Source: Rattus norvegicus
Taxonomy: Eukaryota; Chordata; Mammalia; Rodentia; Muridae
Assembly: GCF_036323735.1 (NCBI RefSeq)
Contig: NC_086024.1
Coordinates: 58,230,924-58,294,923 of the forward strand
Direction of reading: 5' to 3'
DNA length: 64,000 bases
Shown: one piece after another, positions 38,944 to 49,160 of the stretch
Layout of the letters: every line of letters begins with the position of its first letter
Numbering within the stretch: position 1 is the first letter of the stretch
The notes under the pieces: model-generated
Seen by the model: only the letters and a program-made list of their open reading frames with translations
Told to the model about the DNA's origin: nothing
Database searches by the model: none
Made by a program: the position numbers and the translations under genes

Positions 38944-39690
38944 TCACTGTGCACCCCGACCAACTCCTGTAAACCTCGACTAGACACTGTGTACCCCTAC
39001 TAGATACCATGCACCTTTACTAAGTAAGTACTGTGTATGTAAATCAACTACTGAGCCTCCTGGCTAGACACTGTGCACCCAGACCCAGCCACTGTGCACC
39101 CAGACCAGACCTTATGTACCCAGGCCAGCCACTGTGCACCCAGATAAGACACTGTGCACCCAGACCCAGCCACTGTGCACCCAGACCAGACCTTATGTAC
39201 CCAGGCCAGCCACTGTGCACCCAGATTAGACACTGTGCACACAGACCCAGCCAGTGTGCACCCAGACCCAGACACTGTGCATCCAGACCAGACACTGTGC
39301 ACCCAGGCCAGACACTGTGCACCCAGGCCAGACACTGTGCACCCAGACCAGACACTGTGCACCCAGACCAGACACTGTGCACCCAGACCAGACACTGTGC
39401 ATCCATGCCAGACACTGTGCACCCAGACCAGACACTGTGCACCCAGACCAGACACTGTGCACCCAGACCAGACACTGTGCACCCAGACCAGACACTGTGC
39501 ACCCAGGCCAGACACTGTGCACCCAGGCCAGACACTGTGCACCCAGACCAGACACTGTGCACCCAGACCAGACACTGTGCACCCAGACCAGACACTGTGC
39601 ACCCAGACCAGTCACTGTGCACTCAGAATCAGCCTCTGCGTGCCCTGCCCAGGCCTTGTGCGTACCCTGGCTAGCCTCTGTCCTCTGTGA
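38944..39690 (+). repeat. 20-bp minisatellite
   Basis: Core unit cactgtgcacccagaccaga, near-identical from about 39,262 to 39,620 (about 18 units). Left-hand units (38,944-39,260) are more diverged and include a tandem copy of a block of about 86 bp (39,069-39,154 and following). Right-hand units decay by 39,690. The 20-bp unit has no stop in any frame, so frames of up to 213 codons on both strands are a by-product of the repeat. Confidence 0.95.
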
Positions 39691-41010
39691 GTACTTCCCT
39701 CAGCAGGCATGTGAGCAGCATTATTGACAACAGCCACAGTTAACTGGTTTTCTCTGAATAGTTCTTATACCACAGAAACGTAGTTCCCCTTTCTTTATAT
39801 TTCCATAACTCTTAGACAGCTGTAGCTTTGGATATGCATCTTTTCTTTCTTTATTACAAATTCTGTGTAGGATAAAGCAAAACCCTACCACAAGTGGCAA
39901 GTGTAACCCCCCCTTCTCCTATGCTTTGTCATGTAAATTAAATAAGAATTAATTTTAGATTAATTAGATTGGGGTCCTTACTAACCTTGGAGAACTAGTT
40001 GCCTTCAGAGTTTTTCAAAGATCAAGTTCTAGGGAACAGAGAAATCAGTAACTGATGTTAACTTCCTTACAAATATAATAATCATTCCATTCCTTATACT
40101 CTAAAACTAATCAATCCATGCCCCATTCTACTGTTCCCTTTCCAGGAAGTGGAGTCATGTTCTGATCCATTATCTCTGGGTTATTTGTGGAGTGAGATAA
40201 GGAGATCCAGAAGAGAACACTTGAGGTTATTTCTCCTGGAGTCAAGTCCTTTCTTAGGATTTCTACTCAGATCCCAGTCCTCTTCTGCAGCACTGGTAGC
40301 AGACACTATCATGCTTTGCTAAAGAATGGTTTCACCCCACCTGCTCGATAACACATTTGCCAGCTGTCACGTCACTTACTCCTTATCCTCCCTCCCCTGT
40401 CTGTGGAGGTGGGTGGGAGAGGTGTAGATCAGAAAGATCTACAATGCCCCTGGCAGCAGTTTCAATAAGAGAGTCTGGTTGGGTTGTTTACTGTCCTGGT
40501 AGCAACACTAGACAGGAGATGAGAAGAAAAGAGGTGAACTGGAGTCATACACCCAGAGTTCCAGACAAATCACATTGCTTGGGAACAGGGCAAGGACCTA
40601 GCAGGAAATAAAACTGCTTACTAAATGCTCCGTCTTGAAAACTTACAGAAGAAGATTTTTCAAGAAGTAAAAGATTCATAACTCTATGACTCAAGAATCT
40701 GGAAGTGAATGTGACTCAGTCTGGTTGCAAGCCAGAGAAAAGGCTGTTCTGATTGAGTAACTAGCAAGCTCCAGAGAGGAGCAGGGAGAAGAGGAAGTTG
40801 AAGAATCCACTGTGGATATACAGACCACAGGAACAAAAACAAACAGAAAAGTAGGCTAACAAGACTAATTTCCAGATGAAACATCTCTACATTTTTATAG
40901 TCAGTAGAGGGGCCTTATTGATAATTTTTGCAGCAAGTTCAATGGTCAGAAACAGATTTACTTCTTAGGGCTAATACAAGACTGAAGGACATAAGGAAAG
41001 AATGCCTGCG
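39691..41010. other. Anonymous non-coding sequence
   Basis: No gene or repeat recognised in about 1.3 kb. Confidence 0.45.
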
Positions 41011-41195
41011 GGCTGGGGTTGTAACTCGGTGTGTAGAATGTTTGCCTGGAATGCACAACACCCTGAGTTTGATCCCCTGTAATCCCAGCACTTGAGAGGT
41101 AAAGGCAAGAAGATTGAAAGTCCAAGAGAGTCTTAGGCTACATGACAAGTTGGGGGCGGCCTGAGCTACGTGAGACCTTCTCTAAAAGAGGAAAG
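41011..41195 (+). mobile_element. SINE B4 (ID-B1 hybrid)
   Basis: The ID-like head 'gggctggggttgtaactcgg' (41,011-41,030) is followed by a B1-like part ('taatcccagcacttgagagg' at 41,080-41,099 and 'ctacgtgagaccttctc'). Confidence 0.8.
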
Positions 41196-41278
41196 GGGAA
41201 AGGGAAGGGGAGAAAAGGAGAAGAAAGGGGACGGGAAAGGAGGGTAAGGGAAGAGAGGGGACAGGAGAAGAGAACATA
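41196..41278 (+). repeat. Purine-rich tail repeat (GGGAA/AAAGG)n
   Basis: G/A-only tract directly continuing the A-tail of the B4 SINE. Confidence 0.9.
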
Positions 41279-42213
41279 AGAACTCCTACTGAGCCTCTTT
41301 TAGTCAGGGGAGAGATGAGTCTGCATCACCAAGTAGCTGTTCATATCCTAAGTAATCTAAATCAACTTCATAGAGTGAAAATGAAGCTGCTCAGATATCG
41401 TATGATCTGTTCTCTTACTGCCACCTCGTGAAGCTCTAGACAAAGTGGATAAAGACAGTTGTCTCCTTAGCGAATGCCTTGTTCCTTCTTAGAAGATGGA
41501 AGCCACGGAGGGGGCACCGACAGCCTGTTGCACCTTGATACTGAAAGACAAGGACTAGAATGCTGAGGAGCACAATGGCAGCAACTGGCTCTCTCCTCCT
41601 CTGGAACGTGTTTGCCACTGGGTGATAAAAGGGTAACGTGTTCCCCATCTTAGAACCAATTTTAACAACATTGAAAAAGGCTGATCCAACTCTTGAACCA
41701 ACAAGATAGAGGAGAAAGGTATTTGTTTAATACAGCCAAGAGTCAGTGTGGTGCGACTTGGCTGGAGCAACCCTGCCCTCTAGGGACTCTCATGATCACC
41801 AAACGACTTCACATTAACTGTATTTCCTAGTAGACAAAGTGCAGCTTGGACAAGCATGAATTCTCAAAATGTGACTTGATATAGCTTGACAGGGACAAAG
41901 AAGGAAAAGCTAGGAGAATTGGGGTTTGGGGTTCTTTTGTTTTGTTTTCAGCATCAGGGTCTGAGGGCACAGTCTCTATCCAGAAGATTGGGAATGTGAG
42001 AAGCACAACTGGTTCCTCTGGCTGTCTGAGCACACCTGACTCTTCAGAACTACATGACACATAATGGGCTTTGACATACCAAAGACCCACAAAATGATAG
42101 CAAGCCCAGGGCATTGCCTGCTTCTTCAGACACACTGCCAGGACATGCTGTTCCTCACATACACCCTCACATGACACAGTTGCACACCATTCAGGATTAT
42201 TGGATGAGAGTGC
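41279..42213. other. Anonymous sequence under a 221-codon minus-strand frame
   Basis: The ATG-initiated frame runs from 42,492 down to 41,827 and crosses the (AT)n array at 42,214-42,271. The predicted peptide has a Tyr-Ile run from the array and no domain I recognise. It is the longest frame outside repeats, but chance is a fair explanation. Confidence 0.3.

Positions 42214-42271
<58 letters not shown>
42214..42271 (+). repeat. (AT)n microsatellite
   Basis: About 58 bp of AT dinucleotide with one phase slip near 42,225. Self-complementary, so it could form a cruciform. Confidence 0.95.
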
Positions 42272-42274
<3 letters not shown>

Positions 42275-45134
42275 GATCTGCACTCCACTCTGGTGCTGGT
42301 CTCCAAAGTCTTCTTCCCAGATAACTCATTGTGTTTCCATGACCCTCCCCCTCCAAGCCACCAGAACAACTCCCCACAAAGGTCTGCTTTTGAAATAGTG
42401 AGTTTGTATAACAAGGTCCAGGACAGGTGATTGGAGGCTTCTAAAAATGGACAAGACATGAGCATCTGGATACCCTGGAGATTTGCAGTCATATAAAATT
42501 ATCTTCACTTCTTGCTTTAATAGAGATGGGTGTTCTGTGGATTTTCCATCAAGAGTATTATCAATATGGTTGGTAACATTGTTTAAGAAAAATGGGAGTG
42601 GGGGCGGTGACTTAATGTTTCTATGATCCGGTGAAATGTAGTTGACTGGGTAACTATGAGGTACTCCAGGTAAAGGATGGACATTGAAAATGGGATTTCT
42701 AGAGACAGTTTGGGGGACTCTCATTCACATCTTGTTGGCCATGTATGCGTTGATGATCCTACGAAAGGTCTATTTACAAAGCACAGAGGACATGTGAAGT
42801 CAAAGGGGAGAGTGAACACATTACACTCAGAAAATAGACTTAAAATAATAGTTCCTTTCAAGAAGATAAAATACTACATGAATAAGCACCATATGCTGGT
42901 AAGATGTCTGGAACACCTACCACATAAACATAAAATGAGTCACAGGAGAATTAATACTTAAAACTTGAGAACTGTACATCACAATCTCCTTGAGACACAT
43001 TTTATGCCCACTAACACACTCAAGAGTGTTTTGAGTTTTTGCGGTTCTCATTTCAAAAGTAATAACGAGGCGATCAGTGATAAGACATCATCCCTAGACG
43101 TGATCAACTCCTGTTATGGGAACTAGAAACAGACTCTTGGTGAATGAACCGCTTCTCAAGCTGGCAGTAGGAACACAGAAGTGGAACAGAGGGAAGTGGG
43201 AACGGGCACTCTGCCTGGAAGACTGAGGGCCAATGAGCCTCTCCTGCAGAGACTCAAAGTAGAAATGAAGATTGGCTGTCTCAGATGCCAGCCACAAAGA
43301 GAGAGAAAACAACAAGAAAAGTACTTTCTGTCAGACCTGAACAAATGTAGCAGGGACTGCCTCAAAAGTAGTGAGTCCCCCAGGCCTATGAGGATTCAAG
43401 TAGAGAACATTTGTACATAGATGAGAAAAGCAACTTTTTGGTCTCCCCTACACAAAGGGTTTATGCTACTTGGTTCTGTAAGTTTAGGCATTAAATGTAA
43501 TCTGAGTTTAAGCCTGTAATGTACCCAATTTCCATGAAACCATAAAACCTCTTGGTCATATGGAATCCCTGATGCAGGCAGTCAGGCATATCAGGAAGAA
43601 TCTAATGTGTATTGCTAACCATCACTGATAAAAAGGATTGGAGTCCACAGAGTGGTCCTTCACATTTCTTTGGAGACCTTACTTGAAACCCATGATGCCA
43701 AGAGAGTCCATGGAAAAGAAGCAAAGGGAGATAGACAGCCTCTGGTGGCCAGCATGAGCTGAGCGCGACGTGGAAAGCTAGATGACCCTAAAGCAGCAAG
43801 GGCTTCCAACCACGCAGGAGCATAAGTACCCACAGGAAACCATCAACCAATTAGAGCAGACCCTCCAATCAAGGAGAAGACAGAAGCTGGTAATGGCTAG
43901 GACTTATTGAGTGGGCAGATGGCAAGCAGAGCCCGAGTGAGGTAGGAGGCTGGTGACTCAGGACCCCGTGCAAGCCAAGCTTACTTAAATAAGGATAGTG
44001 TGGTCTCCTTCCTCCTCTCTGAGTGTCTGAGAAGTTAATATAGTCATTACTCATCTATCCACACAACCAACTGCATTGTGTGAGCTCCTGAACTAGCTCC
44101 TGGGATGCAGTAGGGAAACATAAGAAGATGGGCAACATGGATGCCATTGGTCCCTTGACTGACTCCATCTTTTCCATGGAAAAGAAAAAATAATAATAAT
44201 TATGTAAGTATGAAGCTTCTGCCCTAGAATCAGCTTTATTGTCTATGCTATTCTTTGTACACCTTCATAAAAGAGAGAAGTTCAGAAGACCAGTTTGTAA
44301 AGGAAAATGCCCTCATTCTGAGCCCCTGCAGTTCAGATCAAAGCCATCAGCCTTCATGAGAACACACACAGCCAAGCTCTAAAAGGAGCCAGCGAGCTGA
44401 GTCACTGCAGATTAAATAAACACACCAAGTTGGATCAAAAAGTAAATACAAGGCCTCTTCTGAAAAAGTTTGTATTTACAGAAATCCTGTGACTAAAAGC
44501 AACTTAAATTTGGATCAACACAAAACAAGTTTCCTAAGTTTACATTAATTGTACAACAGATCCAGGGGCCCAGGGCTTAACTGGGCATGTGGTGAAGTCT
44601 TAAAAAGTGGCTGACTCATCAAAAGTATTTTTAGCAAAGAAAAGAACCATCTTTTAAACAGCAGTAAATCTATTCTCAGACTAATTCTGCTTATTGAATA
44701 TATATATATATGATCATTCTGGTTCCACTGATCATGCTGAGGTCAATGGCAAGGCTGCAGATGCTGTCCATCACAGAGTGCAACATTGTCCAAACATATG
44801 TGGTTACTTTGGAAGGAAAATGCTACAGTAAAATTAAATCAGTTATACTTCTAAACAAAGCTAATCTGTGATATATCCCAATGTTTAGAGAATGAGTTGA
44901 TCTGACTCAATCTTCAACTACCTTTTTGTTTTGTTTTGTTTTTGGTCTCATCAAACAATAATGCAAAAACAACCAAAAGCACCAACAAAATTCATCTGGA
45001 GTCACCAGCCTCCCATTTGACCAGCCTGCATTTGGTGCTGCAGGGTCTCAGATCAGGCAGACAGGGTTTAATGGGTCCTGGCAGAGACTTGACACACCTC
45101 ATGCATGCTTATGCGGTGAACAAAATGAGGTTTG
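42272..45134. other. Anonymous non-coding sequence
   Basis: About 2.9 kb without a recognised gene. There is a short (TA)n at 44,699-44,712. Frames of 73-132 codons overlap on both strands with no recognisable domain. Confidence 0.45.
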
Positions 45135-45276
45135 GTCGGGGAGATGGCAGATAGTGGGGTAAAGGCACTTGCTAAACAAGCCTGATAACCAAAATTTCAT
45201 CCCTGGGTCCTATCATGGAAGGAGAGAATAGACTCCAAAAAACTGCCCTCTGACCTCCCCTTGCATGCTGTGGCAT
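45135..45276 (+). mobile_element. Degenerate SINE, B3-like
   Basis: 'gggtaaaggcacttgctaaa' (45,158-45,177), 'catccctgggtcctatcat' near 45,200 and 'tgccctctgacctcc' near 45,243 follow the B2/B3 order. Confidence 0.6.
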
Positions 45277-45391
45277 ACTATCTATCTAATCAATCAATCT
45301 GTCTGTCTGTTTATCTAGTATGTCTGTCTATTTATCTGTCTCTCTATCATCTATCTATCTTGCTACACACAAACAGACTGTATCTGTCTGC

Positions 45392-45434
<43 letters not shown>

Positions 45435-45440
45435 CCTACC
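45277..45440 (+). repeat. (TCTA)n tetranucleotide array
   Basis: Degenerate at the left, near-pure TCTA at 45,391-45,432. It directly follows the SINE. Confidence 0.95.
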
Positions 45441-46348
45441 TTTCTTTTTGTTTAAATGTTGATTCAGTAGACAATTAAAGTTCAGTACTGAGTGCTACCA
45501 AATGGACCGGTGGAGTTGTGGAAGCACAGGCTATCCACCACACCCAATGTGGGAATAGAGGGGGTTTAGGAAAAGCTTTCTAGAAACTCTTTCTGTGTGA
45601 GCTCACTCATGCGTGATCTCACAGAAATTTCTAGCAGAATGGTGGCCTTGGGTTCTAGGGACATTGTGAGAGGAAGAATGGAGAAAGACTGACCTGTATG
45701 GAGCAAGTGAAGGCCTAAGAAGACATGTCTTGTTGACATAGGCATGGCCATGTCAAGGATCCCAAGGCCTCAGTGCCATAGGATTGGCAAAGCCTTCCTT
45801 GGATGAGGCTCAGAGAAGTGGCAAAACCTTCCTCAGGTCTAGATGCAAATGTTAACAGTGAGTATAGAAAATGCCTACCATGGTTTTTTCCCTCAGGATG
45901 TTTACAGTCTGAAGACGGCTCCACTGCAGAGACTGCTCTGACAGAAATGAGCTAAAGCTTCCTCCTTGTTTATCTGTATGTAGTAGTCCCACCTCCCGTT
46001 TCAACTGTATATGATAAACATGCTTCGCTTCCAGCATGCTGTGCTTCTCCATCCAAGAGCCCAGGTCACCCATTCCCAGTATTTGTATAAATGTCCTTTG
46101 TCGACTCTCTCCTCACCCTTAGTCAGGGTTCTGGAAGTCAGTTTGTATGAGGACTCACCGAGATCTGTTCTGGTGGCAACTGCACTGCAGGGCACTGGTC
46201 CCCAGCAGCTATGGACGATAGGTCTCAAAGGGCTGAAAGAAAGGATTGTTAATGTTGTTACCATAAGAACTGGTATGCATTAGAGAAGATGGATTTCATC
46301 TGATTTCACTGCATATTCATGTACAGAAACAGCATGCGGCACCTCATC

Positions 46349-46350
<2 letters not shown>
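45441..46350. other. Anonymous non-coding sequence
   Basis: No repeat named. Opposite-strand frames of 87-90 codons at 46,001-46,283 overlap each other and have no recognisable domain. Confidence 0.4.
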
Positions 46351-46403
<53 letters not shown>

Positions 46404-46422
46404 TGTGTGTGTGTGTGTGTGT
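46351..46422 (+). repeat. (TG)n microsatellite
   Basis: About 72 bp of TG with one GG interruption near 46,396. Confidence 0.97.
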
Positions 46423-47342
46423 ATAAATTAATAAAATAAAATGGGTTTGGCAAAAAGGAAGACAAGTTTCAAAACTACTAGAAGTTATTGAACATAGAAG
46501 CAAAGCATCACAAGAGAATGGGACTTCTCAGCTGACAACTTAATGCTGGGCCAGGACACACAAACAGGACCCAGTCTTCTGAAGCTCACTGATCATCGAG
46601 GGCCACTGGCAGTAGCTGATGGACATGGGACCTACAAAAGCTGAAGCAGAAAATAAGGCAGGGCCAGACCTTCTACCGCTAAGGATACCAGGGGAAAAAA
46701 ACATGGCCTCCTCCTCCAGATGCTGAGACCTACAAAGGGAAGTGCTTCATGTTGCTGTAGTTTCTTTTCAAAGGCAGCATCTAGCTTGGGTTTCTTAAGG
46801 CCATTCTAGCAGATGTGTTGGTAATCTGGAAGAAGGACATAAGAGATTGTTGATAAGAACTCGAGTGTCTAATATAACAGGCAGTAGAAATGTAAGGAGA
46901 AGGAAGAAAATGTGGAAAAGGAACTAAAGAGATATTCTTCACCAGGCTGGTGGCATGTAGAAAGTGAGGAACAGGGCATCTCGACTGCTGGGAGATGTTA
47001 CACATAGGCCTCTGCAACTCAGAACCTGGAGGTTAACATCCCCTAGAATGTAGCTAGATATGAACTCATTGGTGATTTATATTAGGCAAGTGACGGTGTC
47101 AGCCACACGATATGGCAAGAGATACAATAAAAAGCATATATGACCTACTGTGAGAGTCAAAGCAAAGAAGGTAAGGAAGGACAATAAACAGAAAAGAGGA
47201 AACACACTGAGGAGAGACATATGGAAGTTTCCAGATCTGTAGCTTTGAGTGCCGTAATAAACCAGAAACATGCAGAACTACCTTTCTCTTTGTTTCCCCG
47301 ATCAGAGCAAGGGAGCTGCACGAAGCCATTCTTTTAGTCCTT
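46423..47342. other. Anonymous non-coding sequence, left flank of the full-length L1
   Basis: No gene or repeat recognised. Confidence 0.45.
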
Positions 47343-47357
47343 AGAAGTATCAATGCA

Positions 47358-48098
47358 CCCACACCCGCGGATCCCGGCCCATAGCAGCTCTCTGCTCCCA
47401 GACCCCGTGGGAAAGAGACCTCACCGCCTGGTCAGGTGGGCACTCCTGAGGCTGCAGAGCGGAAGAGACCACCAACACTGCCCAACCCTGCCCACATCCC
47501 TGGCCCAAGAGGAAACTGTATAAGGCCTCTGGGCTCCCGTGGGGGAGGGCCCAGGAGCGGCAGGACCCCTGCCTGAGACACCGCCGGAACCTGAGGGAAA
47601 CAGACCAGATAAACAGTTCTCTGCACCCAAATCCCGTGGGAGGGAGAGCTGAAGGTTCAGAGAGGCAGACAAGCCTGGGAAACCAGAAGAGACTGCTCTC
47701 TGTACATACATCTCGGACGCCAGAGGAAAACACCAAAGGCCATCTGGAACCCTGGTGCACTGAAGCTCCCGGAAGGGGTGGCACAGGTCTTCCTGGTTGC
47801 TGCCGCAGCAGAGAGCCCTTGGGCAGCACCCCGCGAGCAAACTTGAGCCTCGGGACCACAGGTAAGACCAACTTGTCTGCTGCAAGAAAGCTGCCTGGTG
47901 AACTCAAGACACAGGCCCACAGGAACAGCTGAAGACCTGTAGAGAAGAAAAACTACACGCCCGAAAGCAGAACACTCTGTCCCCATAACTGACTGAAAGA
48001 GAGGAAAACAGGTCTACAGCACTCCTGACACACAGGCTTATAGGACAGTCTAGCCACTGTTAGAAATAGCAGAACAAAGTAACACTAGAGATAATCTG
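47358..48098 (+). promoter_or_regulatory. LINE-1 5' UTR / internal promoter region
   Basis: GC- and CpG-rich stretch contrasting with the AT-rich surroundings, placed where L1 carries its internal RNA polymerase II promoter. The motif near 47,388-47,411 (ending 'ccccgtggg') recurs imperfectly at 47,617-47,640 (ending 'atcccgtggg'), a spacing of 229 bp, which may be a trace of monomer structure. Antisense frames are open over most of this region. Promoter activity is inferred from the family. Confidence 0.75.
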
Positions 48099-49155
48099 AT
48101 GGCAAGAGGCAAACACAGGAACCCAAGCAACAGAAACCAAGACTACATGGCATCATCGGAGCCCAATTCTCCCACCAAAATAAACATGGAAGATCCAAAC
48201 ACACCAGAAAAGCAAGATCTAGTTTCAAAATCATATTTGATCATGATGCTGGAGGACTTCAAGAAAGACGTGAAGAACTCCCTTAGAGAACAAGTAGAAG
48301 CCTACAGAGAGGAATCGCAAAAATCCCTGAAAGAATTCCAGGAAAACACAATCAAACAGTTGAAGGAATTAAGAATGGAAATAGAAGCAATCAAGAAAGA
48401 ACACATGGAAACAACACTGGATATAGAAAACCAAAGGAAGAGACAAGGAGCCGTAGATACAAGCATCGCCAACAGAATACAAGAGATGGAAGAGAGAATC
48501 TCAGGAGCAGAAGATTCCATAGAAATCATTGACTCAACTGTCAAAGATAATGTAAAGCAGAAAAAGCTACTGGTCCAAAACATACAGGAAATCCAGGACT
48601 CAATGAGAAGATCAAACCTAAGGATAATAGGTATAGAAGAGAGTGAAGACTCCCAGCTCAAAGGACCAGTAAATATCTTCAACAAAATCATAGAAGAAAA
48701 CTTCCCTAACCTAAAAAAAAGAGATACCCATAGGCATACAAGAAGCCTACAGAACTCCAAATAGACTGGACCAGAAAAGAAACACCTCCCGTCACATAAC
48801 AGTCAAAACACCAAACGCACAAAATAAAGAAAGAATATTAAAAGCAGTAAGGGAAAAAGGTCAAGTAACATATAAAGGCAGACCTATCAGAATCACACCA
48901 GACTTCTCGCCAGAAACTATGAAGGCCAGAAGATCCTGGACTGATGTCATACAGACCCTAAGAGAACACAAATGCCAGCCCAGGTTACTGTATCCTGCAA
49001 AACTCTCAATTAACATAGATGGAGAAAACAAGATATTCCATGACAAAACCAAATTTACACAATATCTTTCTACAAATCCAGCACTACAAAGGATAATAAA
49101 GGGTAAAGCCCAACATAAGGAGGCAAGCTATACCCTAGAAGAAGCAAGAAACTAA
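48099..49155 (+). pseudogene. LINE-1 ORF1 (RNA-binding protein ORF1p), one frameshift
   Basis: Encodes the L1 nucleic-acid-binding chaperone that coats L1 RNA in cytoplasmic particles. The frame starts at ATG 48,099 with a basic N-terminus (Met-Ala-Arg-Gly-Lys). A long coiled-coil region rich in Glu, Lys and Gln follows at about residues 45-150, then the RRM-like block with 'LRIIGI' near residue 175. At an 8-A run (48,713-48,720) the frame shifts by one base and terminates at 48,764. The C-terminal domain continues in the next frame to 49,155, including 'GRPIRITPDFSPETMKARRS' around 48,876-48,935. Without the shift it would be about 351 residues, a normal length for rodent ORF1p. The truncated product keeps the coiled coil but lacks the C-terminal RNA-binding domain. 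Confidence 0.9.
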
Positions 49156-49160
49156 TCATC

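Noticed and set aside
39033..39727. Overlapping frames of up to 213 codons on both strands, apparently repetitive proteins
   Set aside because: They are produced by the stop-free 20-bp minisatellite, which is open in all frames. No flanking gene structure supports coding.
47636..47932. 98-codon sense frame in the L1 5' UTR
   Set aside because: Lies in the GC-rich leader where stops are rare. No similarity to a known L1 protein is visible.
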